The notes under the pieces: model-generated
Database searches by the model: none
The model's input: only the letters and a program-made list of their open reading frames with translations
Told to the model about the DNA's origin: nothing
Shown: piece after piece, positions 32,530 to 39,951 of the stretch
Position numbering within the stretch: the first letter of the stretch is position 1
Layout of the letters: each line of letters begins with the position of its first letter
From: a virus
Reading direction: 5' to 3' (one strand)
DNA: 64,000 bases
IMG/VR virus record: IMGVR_UViG_3300022562_002256
Span: 1 to 64,000 of that record
Made by a program: the position numbers and the translations under genes

Positions 32530-32651
32530 TGGACGCGGCGGGATTCGAACCCGCAATAGCCTCTGTTCAGTTACGCGATGGTGAGTCGCGCAGCCGGAGG
32601 CACCGCGGTTTCTAGCCGCAGCGGCTTTGCCCTTCTAGCCATCTCACGCCC
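32530..32651 (-). tRNA. oversized class II tRNA-like gene (Ser-like, loop CTAGAAA)
   Basis: Acceptor GGGCGTG/CGCGTCC and T arm GCGGG-TTCGAAT-CCCGC are canonical. The D arm closes GGC/GCC, and the anticodon arm TGCGG-CTAGAAA-CCGCG gives AGA (Ser). The variable region is about 48 nt, more than twice the usual length. It contains a GCCTC/GAGGC stem that encloses CGCGA-CTCACCA-TCGCG, itself shaped like a second anticodon arm (CAC). CCA is not encoded. Confidence 0.6.
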
Positions 32652-32661
32652 GTTTCGCACC

Positions 32662-32878
32662 TCATGCATCATTCGTGCCAACGGACTCAGTGGCATCATC
32701 GGGTGGAGCGCAGTCCAACACAAGGCTCGTTCCTGTCTCGCTCAGGTGCTCGACCACCGCGGTCATTGCCTCGCTGGCAACCACCGCCCACCGATCGTCG
32801 GCGGTGCGGCACGCGAGCTCGATGCACGGCGCCCAGGATGGCGTCACCGATGGGGCCGTAGTAGTTCGTGGCAGTCAT
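32662..32878 (-). pseudogene. small hypothetical gene with apparent frameshift near 32835
   Basis: ATG 32878 overlaps the upstream stop and reads TATNYYGPIGDAILGA. Near GGGCGCC the coding pattern moves to the adjacent frame (CIELACRTADDRWAVVASEA, MTAVVEHLSETGTSLVL) to a stop at 32662. Restored length about 71 aa. Confidence 0.5.
32665..32680 (-). promoter_or_regulatory. sigma-54-like -24/-12 site upstream of tRNA
   Basis: TGGCAC-GAATG-ATGCA on the minus strand. Predicted +1 near 32654, three bases before the tRNA 5' end at 32651. Confidence 0.6.
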
Positions 32879-33462
32879 GGCGCACCAGCCTTGAAGAATT
32901 GGGGGAGCGCGGCTCGGTCAGCGCCGGTCAGCGTGGGTGGTCCCCCGATCGCCTCAGCGATTCGCCGTTCGATCTCGACTCGCTCGGGTGCGTCATGTGG
33001 AACGCCTGCGCTGATTAGCCCACGCTGCAGGTCGAGCAGGACTTGCGCCTCCTCGCCGTAAAGGGGCCTTGCAGATTCCCATGCGTCCGGGCAAACCCCG
33101 GCGTCACGCAGGATGCGCCTGGCACGCACGCGCAGTGCGTCGCACACACACCGCGTCTTTTCTGCGCGTGTCAGCGCGAAGTCGGAGGTGTGGTTGTGGT
33201 CCTCGGCGAGGTCGGGCTGATGGACGAACTCGAGCAGCCGCTTGTCCTCAAGAAGCGACTCAGCGGCGTGGCACATCCCGATGTGCGTCCACGATCGTTC
33301 GCCCAACACCCCCGTCAGGTCGCCCCGGTCGAGTGCTCGTAGTGCCGTCGCTGGCACCGACGCCCCGCTGTCGGCGTCCTGCCACCACAGCGCCCCATCG
33401 ATGCGACGTAGCACCCACCCCGTCGCCCGAAGGTACTGCTCAACGATTGCTCGATGGATCAT
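32875..33462 (-). CDS. hypothetical protein, 195 aa
   Basis: Alpha-helical protein (IHRAIVEQYLRATGWVLRRI; RIEGALWWQDA-like start, later RVRARRILRDAGVCPDAWES). Contains His-rich EDHNHTSD near residue 90. Unrecognised. In the 37141-32662 minus operon. Confidence 0.6.
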   Translation of the reverse strand: MIHRAIVEQYLRATGWVLRRIDGALWWQDADSGASVPATALRALDRGDLTGVLGERSWTHIGMCHAAESLLEDKRLLEFVHQPDLAEDHNHTSDFALTRAEKTRCVCDALRVRARRILRDAGVCPDAWESARPLYGEEAQVLLDLQRGLISAGVPHDAPERVEIERRIAEAIGGPPTLTGADRAALPQFFKAGAP

Positions 33463-34216
33463 GACTTCCTAGCCCGGTTCGCTGCTGCACGTCCTGTGCC
33501 ATACGGTCGCCACGTCGGTCTGCCTCAGCGCGCAGTTCGACCAACAGCGCATCGAGCGCTTCGAAGGCGTCGAACCCGTGGTAGTCGGCGATCGATTCAC
33601 GATCGATTCGCAAGTCATCGGCGTGCGACGAGATCATCGCCCTTACCGCCCGCACTTGCGGGCCGGTTAGGTCAGACCACTTGAAAGGTCGATGGTCTGC
33701 GCGCACCACCACGTACTCGTCGGGGTAGGCGGCGGCAAGCTCACGGTGCTTGCGCTCCTGCCCCTCTGCTGTTTCCGACTGGCTCATCGCCGTCATCCGT
33801 TGGTGTTGTTGGTTCGGGCGGTTTGGGGTCTCAGCCCGGGATTTGGCCATCCCATCGGCGTGGTCCGTAAGGATCGAAATGTAACGCAACGGGACATCTG
33901 CCTGGGTCAGCGATGGCGGGGAGTCCACGGCGTCGCTGTAGCGCGCGCAGGCGTCGATCAGGGAGGCGTAGGCGTCGTGGGCGGTGGGCTCGCGGTCGGT
34001 GGCGCACCACGCGAGCGCGGCGTCGACGACCGGCCGCATTCTCGCGATTTGCTGGTTCAAATACAGCTTGTCGCCCTCAAGCCCAGCGCGCTCCTCGGCT
34101 TGCGCTTCCTTGAGGCGCACGATCTCGGCATGGAGGTTGTCGGCCCGCCCGGTCTCGGCAGCGAGCTGCCCACGGAGCCGCTCGAGTTCTGCGCGCTGAT
34201 CGGCGTCCTGGGTCAT
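33440..34216 (-). CDS. coiled-coil protein, 258 aa
   Basis: Residues 6-60 are a clear coiled coil (QRAELERLRGQLAAETGRAD, NLHAEIVRLKEAQAEERAG). The middle is helical, and after a Gln/Asn linker near 138 comes KWSDLTGPQVRAVRAMISSH. ATG 34216 overlaps the HTH gene stop. Possibly two domains; no family recognised. Confidence 0.65.
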   Translation of the reverse strand: MTQDADQRAELERLRGQLAAETGRADNLHAEIVRLKEAQAEERAGLEGDKLYLNQQIARMRPVVDAALAWCATDREPTAHDAYASLIDACARYSDAVDSPPSLTQADVPLRYISILTDHADGMAKSRAETPNRPNQQHQRMTAMSQSETAEGQERKHRELAAAYPDEYVVVRADHRPFKWSDLTGPQVRAVRAMISSHADDLRIDRESIADYHGFDAFEALDALLVELRAEADRRGDRMAQDVQQRTGLGSHDPSSNR

Positions 34217-34566
34217 GATTCGCCTCCACCCGCCGAGTCGGTGCGCCTCGTCTTGCCGTGTCGCGCAGCATACTTCACAATCGCGGACACCGCTTGACGG
34301 GACACCCCCAGCGCTCGAGCTGCGGCGGAAAACGAGCCATGCTCATCCACGGCGGCGAGGACCTCACCCTGACGCGTCGTCAACCCAGCGGGCGGTCGAC
34401 CACCACGGCGTCGTGGGAGTGCCGGGTCGCGCCGCAACGCTGCCGTGCGGCCACGGCAGCGGCCACAACGAGCGAGGGGCTCGCGCGGGTCGACATCGCC
34501 CCCGCACGTGCCGCACTTACCGGCGGCTCGACGCCGGGCATAGGAGGAGGCTGGCTCACTTGCCAT
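34213..34566 (-). CDS. zinc-ribbon plus helix-turn-helix regulator, 117 aa
   Basis: CGTCGGDV...CGRCRGR (17-40) forms a zinc ribbon. LTTRQGEVLAAVDEHGSFSA and AARALGVSRQAVSAIVKYAA form a helix-turn-helix of the sigma-region-4/LysR-like type. Likely DNA-binding; it could regulate the long minus operon in which it lies. Confidence 0.65.
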   Translation of the reverse strand: MASEPASSYARRRAAGKCGTCGGDVDPREPLARCGRCRGRTAALRRDPALPRRRGGRPPAGLTTRQGEVLAAVDEHGSFSAAARALGVSRQAVSAIVKYAARHGKTRRTDSAGGGES

Positions 34567-34966
34567 CGGGAGCCTCCTCTTCGCCATCCCCCGTGTCATC
34601 GGCGGTGTCTGTCGCGGGAGTCACCGGCAGGCCAACAACCAGGCTATCGAGTCCACCCAGGGCGTCGGCGAGCACGCTACATGCGAGCGCTGCAGCAGCT
34701 CGGCGCCCGACCAAGCTCGCTTGGTCGGCTTGCACCGAGGCCAGGCGGAGGCGCCGTGCATCGACAATCGCGACGGCCTTGCGAATCGCACCGTTGATCT
34801 TGTCGGCGGTGTTGCCCACCAGCCTCGTCTCGATGCGGCGGAACAGCCCCGCCGTGCCGGGAAGGCCCAAGTCGAGAGCCTCCTCCATGGCGTCGGTTAC
34901 AATCATCTTGGCCAGGGCCAACCGGCCCTGGGCCTCCTTCTGCGCCTGTGTTAATTTCGTCTTCAT
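34556..34966 (-). CDS. hypothetical protein, 136 aa
   Basis: Helical (LALAKMIVTDAMEEALDLGL, RIETRLVGNTADKINGAIRK) with an acidic C-terminus. ATG 34966. Overlaps the open frame of the zinc gene, which probably ends earlier than its stop suggests. Confidence 0.6.
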   Translation of the reverse strand: MKTKLTQAQKEAQGRLALAKMIVTDAMEEALDLGLPGTAGLFRRIETRLVGNTADKINGAIRKAVAIVDARRLRLASVQADQASLVGRRAAAALACSVLADALGGLDSLVVGLPVTPATDTADDTGDGEEEAPDGK

Positions 34967-35117
34967 TCGTTGTCTCGCCTTCATCTTGGCAATATGGGCA
35001 CACGCCAGACCCACCGCAGGTCCCACACTCGTCGTCTCCGTCATCCCCAGACCCACCACAATCGGGGCATGCCCCCGAGTCGTCGCAGTCGGGGCAGTAG
35101 TCGGATGTGCTATCCAT
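34677..35117 (-). CDS. DnaJ-type zinc-knuckle protein, likely only first 55 residues real
   Basis: Four CxxC knuckles in the first 50 residues (CPDCDDSG, CPDCGGSG, CGTCGGSG, CPYCQDEG) copy the DnaJ cysteine-rich pattern. Beyond residue 55 the frame is a shadow of 34556-34966 and lacks a stop until 34677, so a frameshift or fusion with the next gene is likely. Confidence 0.5.
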   Translation of the reverse strand: MDSTSDYCPDCDDSGACPDCGGSGDDGDDECGTCGGSGVCPYCQDEGETTNEDEINTGAEGGPGPVGPGQDDCNRRHGGGSRLGPSRHGGAVPPHRDEAGGQHRRQDQRCDSQGRRDCRCTAPPPGLGASRPSELGRAPSCCSARM

Positions 35118-35532
35118 CGGCGGTCACTCCCCGCCCGTTCTTGAGAAGCACCAGGCGCGTACCTCCGCCGCGGTCGCCGACATGGATGCCACCGCCCCAG
35201 CCCCCCCAGCGGCGTGGCAGCAAGCGACCGGGTACGCGGCGCAGCACGCCGGGACGGTTCCGGTACGCGCCAGCGAACGGCTCGCGATGCCCTTCCGCTG
35301 GCCAGAGCCTGGCGCGCCACAGCCACCAAGGGTCGACCCTGAAGGGCACCCGCAGCCGGCCCGACGAGTCGATGCGCACCACTCCGAGGCGCGCCGCTGC
35401 GTTTACGACGGCTTCAACGATGCGTCCCACCTGTCGGAGATCGTTCCAAGGGGCCATTGCGTCCTCCGCGTCCCCTGTCAACATAATCACGCACTGGGCG
35501 TTGTCGAGCAGGCGCCCGCTCCCGGTGCGCAA
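35110..35532 (-). CDS. hypothetical protein, 140 aa
   Basis: Start uncertain (TTG 35532; ATG 35484 is possible). LRQVGRIVEAVVNAAARLGV then RIDSSGRLRVPFRVDPWWLW look coding; the last 40 residues are Gly/Arg-rich. Unrecognised. Confidence 0.5.
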   Translation of the reverse strand: MRTGSGRLLDNAQCVIMLTGDAEDAMAPWNDLRQVGRIVEAVVNAAARLGVVRIDSSGRLRVPFRVDPWWLWRARLWPAEGHREPFAGAYRNRPGVLRRVPGRLLPRRWGGWGGGIHVGDRGGGTRLVLLKNGRGVTADG

Positions 35533-35547
35533 GGTTGCGCCACGCCC

Positions 35548-35766
35548 TCACTCGGATGGGGGGGGCTGCGCTCCGAGAAACTGCGCGACGCCCGTGCCGA
35601 ACCGGATGAACTGTTGAGGGTCGCAGTGGTGTAGAAATGTCGGCGGGGCATCGCCAGAAAACGGAAAGTCGCCGTCGTGCCACACGTAGGCGTCGAAGCA
35701 GTCACCTATCGGGACCACGATGCACTTGCCGCAGTACCCGCCCATCTGTGGGTACCACGTCGCCAT
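35548..35766 (-). CDS. hypothetical Cys-containing protein, 72 aa
   Basis: GYCGKCIVVPIGDCFDAYVW holds three Cys/one His-type ligands; the C-terminus is FGTGVAQFLGAQPPPSE. An upstream ATG at 35852 (reading MDNRNIGPPSAEEG) in another frame may be the true start if one base is wrong near 35775. Confidence 0.5.
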   Translation of the reverse strand: MATWYPQMGGYCGKCIVVPIGDCFDAYVWHDGDFPFSGDAPPTFLHHCDPQQFIRFGTGVAQFLGAQPPPSE

Positions 35767-35886
35767 GCCGATGTCCCCACAGACGGCAGGGTGATTCGCG
35801 CGCCCGATGAACCCTCCTCAGCGGAAGGAGGGCCGATGTTGCGGTTGTCCATGAACCGCCCGCGCAGCAACAATCATGCCAGCGCG

Positions 35887-36163
35887 TCAGGAGTAGGGCG
35901 ACTTGCCGCTCCCGTTCCCAGACCCCCTCGCCGATTCCAAGTCCCAACCCGTGGCCTGAAGCCTGCCCGTCCCCCACCCCTGTCCCCAAACGGCTCCCAT
36001 GACCAGATGCGTGCCCCACTCCCCACCCGCCCCCGTACCCATCGCCTCGCCCATCACCGATGCCGCGGCCGTCGCTGTGGCCGTCGAATCGCTCTGACAC
36101 CGAGAGAGCGGGGATGCCAGAGCCCGCTCCGGAGCCCGCCCCTTGGCAGATCAAGGGGCCCAT
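35887..36163 (-). pseudogene. Gly-rich repeat protein with homopolymer frameshift near 35930
   Basis: ATG 36163 overlaps the upstream gene end. The product is dominated by Gly-x repeats (GDGRGDGYGGGWGVGHASGH, SGHGLGLGIGEG). At a run of five C (plus strand near 35930) the repeat pattern passes to another frame, SGNGSGKSPYS, ending in TGA 35887. The uncorrected frame instead runs on to 35702. Such a run could be a slippage switch or an assembly error. Function unknown. Confidence 0.5.
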
Positions 36164-36577
36164 GACGACGCGGCGCGGAGGTTGGATTCGGCGGCTCGAG
36201 TGCACCGGATGGTCGCGCACGGGTCGTACAGGTCAATCCACGGTACCGGAGCGGTTACCTCGCTGCCTTCGCCGCACGCCGCGTGCGGCCTACGCTCGCA
36301 CGTAGCGGTCTCGGATCGCGGCGGGCGGCTCGGTTCGGTTGCGTACACGGTCATGGTCGACGGGGCGGTCGATGTCCTCGGCGAAGATGCGGAGTTCCTC
36401 GGCCTGTTCTCGAGTGGCCAGTGCGTCCCGGCGGGTAAGCCTTGCATACGCCTCCGCGAACCGCCGCACGTCGGCGCGTGGGACACCGCGCGAGCGTGAC
36501 ACTTGTTCGATGTCGTCGTGGCTCATGGGCCCATCCTGCTCAATCCGGTCGGTGATGATTTTTGATGTCGGGATCAT
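36151..36577 (-). pseudogene. hypothetical gene, probable frameshift near 36290
   Basis: ATG 36577 opens 95 codons ending at 36290 (SHDDIEQVSRSRGVPRADVR, FAEAYARLTRRDALA). An adjacent frame without a start codon then reads GEGSEVTAPVPWIDLYDPCA to TGA 36151, which overlaps the next ATG 36163. One base change would join them into about 141 aa. Confidence 0.5.
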
Positions 36578-36601
36578 GGGTGGCTCCGGTGGTGGCCTTG
36601 G

Positions 36602-36937
36602 TCAAGGGGCGATGAAGCACTTGGGCGTGTTGGTGAGGGCGTGGTGGAGGCTCGCAGAGGCGCCCTCGTCGCACACGACGACGTGACCCAGCAGAGCCCC
36701 GTCGACGTCGCGCAGCCACGCCTGTTTGGTGTTGCCGCCGTCACGCCATTCGTCACGGCTGACACCGAGCATCGCGAGGCACTTGAGCAGGTCACCCACG
36801 CCACCAACCGTGACGCTCGATGAGTAGAAGTCGATATGTCCGATCAGTCCGCTTATGTGGCGGGGAAAAATCACACCGACCCCGCACTTTCTCGCTGCGT
36901 CGTCGGCCAGATCCATGACATGCTTGTGTGTCGTCAT
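36602..36937 (-). CDS. hypothetical protein, 111 aa
   Basis: Alpha/beta protein (HVMDLADDAARKCGVGVIFP, then IDFYSSSVTVGGVGDLLKCL). Codon use and length are consistent with a real gene; no family recognised. Second gene of the operon. Confidence 0.65.
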   Translation of the reverse strand: MTTHKHVMDLADDAARKCGVGVIFPRHISGLIGHIDFYSSSVTVGGVGDLLKCLAMLGVSRDEWRDGGNTKQAWLRDVDGALLGHVVVCDEGASASLHHALTNTPKCFIAP

Positions 36938-36943
36938 CGCAAC

Positions 36944-37141
36944 CTACCTCACGGACTCGACGAATGACAGCGCCACACCACCACGCGTCGGCTTGGTGAT
37001 CGTGATCGTTCCGCCCGTCGTGGCACTCGCAAAGTCGGCTGCTTCCCGCCGCGCCTCGTCAATTGAGTGGCCGCCGTCGTACTCGCCGTCCACGTTGCGC
37101 CCGCCAGCCTTGCATCCTGAAAGTTTGATGATGTACGTCAT
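36944..37141 (-). CDS. hypothetical protein, 65 aa
   Basis: ATG 37141 is three bases after the predicted start of 37155-37170. Small beta protein (TYIIKLSGCKAGGRNVDGEY, GGTITITKPTRGGVALSF). First gene of the 37141-32662 operon. Confidence 0.65.
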   Translation of the reverse strand: MTYIIKLSGCKAGGRNVDGEYDGGHSIDEARREAADFASATTGGTITITKPTRGGVALSFVESVR

Positions 37142-37154
37142 GCCCAAGCCTATC

Positions 37155-37170
37155 TGCACGCACCGTGCCA
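37155..37170 (-). promoter_or_regulatory. sigma-54-like -24/-12 site
   Basis: TGGCAC-GGTGC-GTGCA on the minus strand, predicted +1 near 37144, ATG 37141. Confidence 0.65.
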
Positions 37171-37424
37171 TCGCGGGCGACGTGTGTGCGCGGGGGTCGA
37201 CATGGCGAGTTTCGGCCCAGTTGCCGCTCGACGCGTGGTGCGCTCGACCCCGGCTGGTCAGCCCATCACCACCAAGCGCGTAAGGCCGTGCGCGCTTGGT
37301 GCGTAGCGTCTTGCCAAAACCGCGCACAACTTTACGCGCCTACGTGGATCGACATAGATCCACGTCGGTGCGTTTTCCGGCCGCCGCATGCCATCGGGCG
37401 GCGCCGCCTTGTGTTCGGTCGCCG
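37171..37424. promoter_or_regulatory. divergent regulatory region with palindromic operator
   Basis: Between divergent sigma-54-like sites. ACGTGGATC-N6-GATCCACGT (37342-37365) is a 9-bp-arm palindrome also present in modules B1 and B2. No reading frame is supported. Confidence 0.55.
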
Positions 37425-37440
37425 TGGCACGGTGCGTGCA
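37425..37440 (+). promoter_or_regulatory. sigma-54-like -24/-12 site
   Basis: TGGCAC-GGTGC-GTGCA, predicted +1 near 37451, ATG 37454. Confidence 0.65.
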
Positions 37441-37453
37441 AGTGGCATCTGGC

Positions 37454-37786
37454 ATGCGAACCAAGTCATCTACCCCCAAATCCGTCGCTCCCGCCTTTCC
37501 GTCCGTCGACGCGCTGTGCGCCGTGCTAAAGCGCATGTTTCTCGGAGCAGCCCTCGAACGTGTGGCGGCCCGGCGTGAGCTCGACTCGATCATCGACGCG
37601 GCCACCGTGGGCGAGCGCGCCCTGGTGGAGGCAATCCAAACGGCCTATGCACAGGGCATCATCGATGGCTCGACTGCGCGGGCACCGGAGGAACCTCGCC
37701 CGGGCAGCAAGGTGATTGGGGCCACTGCGCCGACGCCCCCGACTCCGCCCCGCCGTGTCAGCGGTACGACCCGCGTGTTGGCATAG
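37454..37786 (+). CDS. hypothetical helical protein, 110 aa
   Basis: LCAVLKRMFLGAALERVAAR and ALVEAIQTAYAQGIIDGSTA are helices; the C-terminus is a Pro/Thr tail. Start set by promoter spacing, no Shine-Dalgarno. Unrecognised. Confidence 0.6.
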   Translation: MRTKSSTPKSVAPAFPSVDALCAVLKRMFLGAALERVAARRELDSIIDAATVGERALVEAIQTAYAQGIIDGSTARAPEEPRPGSKVIGATAPTPPTPPRRVSGTTRVLA

Positions 37787-37794
37787 TACGTGCA
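37779..37794 (+). promoter_or_regulatory. sigma-54-like site before the fibre gene
   Basis: TGGCAT-AGTAC-GTGCA overlaps the end of 37454-37786. Predicted +1 near 37805 gives a 130-nt leader for 37934, including an ATG-TAG minigene. Confidence 0.55.
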
Positions 37795-37842
37795 TGCACA
37801 TGGGGGGTCGTGTCAACTAGTCACCCACGGCAGGAGGATACC

Positions 37843-37848
37843 ATGTAG
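37843..37848 (+). other. start-stop minigene ATG-TAG with strong ribosome site
   Basis: GGCAGGAGGATACC precedes ATG followed at once by TAG, in the leader of the fibre gene. Could trap or position ribosomes. Confidence 0.35.
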
Positions 37849-37933
37849 CGAATAGCACCGACTCGTTACGCACGCCGGGGCGCGCCAGCGTCCGGCTCGT
37901 GCCTTCATCGCCGGGGCGTGCTATCGTCGCCCC

Positions 37934-39001
37934 ATGGCCAACTTTGTACGTCTGCGCCCTCCTCTCGGGTGGGTATTCGCGAGCACAGTCTCGCCGGCCG
38001 AGTTTGAGGAGTTCGACGACATCCGTCCGAAGCTCATCAACGCCGCCGACGGGAGCACGCACGCGTGCTCATCACAAATCATCCTTGGCGGCGCTGGGCT
38101 GTGGGTGTCGGGCCCCTCGCGGCTGGACGACATCACAGAGGCTGCACTCGACCCCGCGGGGGGCACATTCACCGTGTCACCCGGGGCGACGCTGACAGTC
38201 GCCGGCGGGGCCGCTGACAGCGGCGAGATCCTGGTTACGGACGGCGTTTTCCCCGGCCTGATTACCTTGGAGCAGAACACCGTGCTCACCGCCAAAGGGG
38301 GAGCCACAATCCATGTGGATGTGTCGGCGATCGAGGTGGTAGATGGCGTGCTTCAGGTCGCGAACGGTGGGATCCTCTCGGTATCGCTTGGCGGCACGGT
38401 CATCATCAACAACGGCGCGACCCTGAATTCGGTCGGCACCACCGTGTTCTCCAGCAGCACATGGCCACAGCTCTCTCCGGCGCGCCCGTGGAATCGCCGG
38501 AGCCTAACGATCGCGGCATGCACCGGAACCGACCAGACCATGACGGCCCCCAACGGGAGCACCACGCCGGATGCATGGAAGATCATCCGTTTGGGCAACA
38601 TCGACCAGATTTTCGCGACCAGCACCGACAACCCGGGTGCCAACATGATCATCGAGTTCGCCGACCTGCCACATGGTGCGACGATGGCGCAGGTGGACAT
38701 CACGTGCATTGGCTCATCTCCCGGAACGGGCGGAATGACGTTCCCGTCCTACCAGATCATCCGGTGGACCGGCACTGTGGTGCAAACGATGTCGGCCATA
38801 ATACCGGACAGCCACGTGTTGGCGGACTGGAACGTGTCGGAGCTCACCACGGCCGTGCCGGTCACCTCGCTCGGAACGATCGATCGCACCTATCGATACG
38901 GGTTGCGCGTGTATCTCGCCCATCACTCGCCCCCGGCGGGGCAGGCATACTACACAGATTGCAAGGCCAGCGGTACAGCCGGGTCTATCCAGGTTGGATA
39001 G
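37934..39001 (+). CDS. fibre-like structural protein, 355 aa
   Basis: Residues 75-190 are repeated short strands with many Gly/Thr/Val (GTFTVSPGATLTVAGG, GVLQVANGGILSVSLGGTVI, INNGATLNSVG), a beta-helix signature. The C-terminal 150 residues form a beta domain (MIIEFADLPHGATMAQVDIT). Such proteins are tail fibres or decoration proteins. A GGGGCG/CGCCCC hairpin sits just before ATG 37934. Confidence 0.6.
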   Translation: MANFVRLRPPLGWVFASTVSPAEFEEFDDIRPKLINAADGSTHACSSQIILGGAGLWVSGPSRLDDITEAALDPAGGTFTVSPGATLTVAGGAADSGEILVTDGVFPGLITLEQNTVLTAKGGATIHVDVSAIEVVDGVLQVANGGILSVSLGGTVIINNGATLNSVGTTVFSSSTWPQLSPARPWNRRSLTIAACTGTDQTMTAPNGSTTPDAWKIIRLGNIDQIFATSTDNPGANMIIEFADLPHGATMAQVDITCIGSSPGTGGMTFPSYQIIRWTGTVVQTMSAIIPDSHVLADWNVSELTTAVPVTSLGTIDRTYRYGLRVYLAHHSPPAGQAYYTDCKASGTAGSIQVG

Positions 39002-39002
39002 A

Positions 39003-39323
39003 CTACGGCGCGCACGGGGGAGGCCCCCCGTCGTAGTACACAACGCCCCCGTCGGCGAAGTGGCACGCCGCGGCATGGATGTAGTACACGCCACATATTG
39101 GGTCGCACAGGTCACGCGTGCAGTCGTCGCCATCATCGGGATCGATGAGGACGTGTGCTGTCTCGCCGGTGAGCGGGTCACATGAGTCTTCGGTGCAGGC
39201 GTCACCATCGTCGACGATGGCCGGGTCGCACAGCTCAGGCCCGCCGTCGTTTCCGCCAACGACGATCACACCATCACCGCATGCGGCAACGAGCACCAAA
39301 AAAAGAAAAAGTCTGGCCCTCAT
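39003..39323 (-). CDS. secreted Cys-rich lipoprotein-like protein, 106 aa
   Basis: Signal and lipobox-like start RLFLFLVLVAACGDG. Then two repeats of DxGDACTEDSCDPLTG / DGDDCTRDLCDPICG type, common in secreted myxobacterial proteins. A Cys-rich tail follows. Shine-Dalgarno GAGAGG. Probably exported to the host envelope; host-derived cargo is likely. Confidence 0.6.
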   Translation of the reverse strand: MRARLFLFLVLVAACGDGVIVVGGNDGGPELCDPAIVDDGDACTEDSCDPLTGETAHVLIDPDDGDDCTRDLCDPICGVYYIHAAACHFADGGVVYYDGGPPPCAP

Positions 39324-39334
39324 ATGTCCTCTCC

Positions 39335-39580
39335 TCAGTTCGGCAACCCGCAGTCGGGGAGCGGTGGGGCGGGGGTGAGCCCGCAGTCAAGGTCGGGGCC
39401 ACCGTCCACAGCGCCGCCGCCGGATCCTCCGGCGCCCCCAGTCCCGCCGTCACCGCCCTCCGCGCTCGGTGCGGCGCCACTGCCGCCAGCCCCTCCGTCG
39501 GGCGCCACCCCGCCGCCGCACCCGGCCATGACCATCAGTATGCCGGCGCTGGCCATAATCAAGAGTCGATTGCTACTCAT
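39335..39580 (-). CDS. Gly-rich lipoprotein, 81 aa
   Basis: Signal peptide LLIMASAGILMVMAGCG with Cys at the lipobox, then Gly/Ala/Ser low-complexity (GGAGGSGAAPSAEGGDGGTG). Ends with paired Cys. Such sequences are typical of myxobacterial surface lipoproteins. Adjacent to 39003-39323 and likely co-transcribed. A spanin-like lysis role is possible but unsupported. Confidence 0.55.
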   Translation of the reverse strand: MSSNRLLIMASAGILMVMAGCGGGVAPDGGAGGSGAAPSAEGGDGGTGGAGGSGGGAVDGGPDLDCGLTPAPPLPDCGLPN

Positions 39581-39731
39581 GCCGCCAATTTGCGCACGGC
39601 ACCGGCGAAGTGCAACCATGACACACCGCGACATGGCGCGACAAGTGCCCTGGAACATGTTGCGCCTGGGTGGCACGCCCACATTTCTCCATGTCGCGAA
39701 ATCGACACTGATGGCGCGCGAGGCCGCGCCG

Positions 39732-39875
39732 TCAGTCGGCGAGAGCGCGCCAGAAAAGGTAGGCGCCGCCGCCCACCGTGCCGAGAAACACCGCAAGCAC
39801 AACCAGTATGCGCATGACGGCGACGACGGTGGAGAAAGTAGGGTGCGAGTTCGGGGAACGGGCGGGGTCAAGCAT
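39732..39875 (-). CDS. 47-aa single-pass membrane protein
   Basis: AAGGAG lies 6 nt before ATG 39875. Residues 21-40 (MRILVVLAVFLGTVGGGAYL) form a membrane helix. Size fits a holin-like or membrane anchor protein; no evidence beyond topology. Confidence 0.6.
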   Translation of the reverse strand: MLDPARSPNSHPTFSTVVAVMRILVVLAVFLGTVGGGAYLFWRALAD

Positions 39876-39916
39876 GGGGGCTCCTTGGTGCGCGTTGATG
39901 ATAACACCGCCTCAGC

Positions 39917-39944
39917 TTGACACCACTCCCCGCGGTGCTACATG
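39917..39944 (+). promoter_or_regulatory. sigma-70-type promoter, leaderless
   Basis: TTGACA, 16-bp spacer, TACATG; ATG 39952 is 8 nt after the -10, so the transcript would be leaderless. Confidence 0.55.
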
Positions 39945-39951
39945 GCGCACC

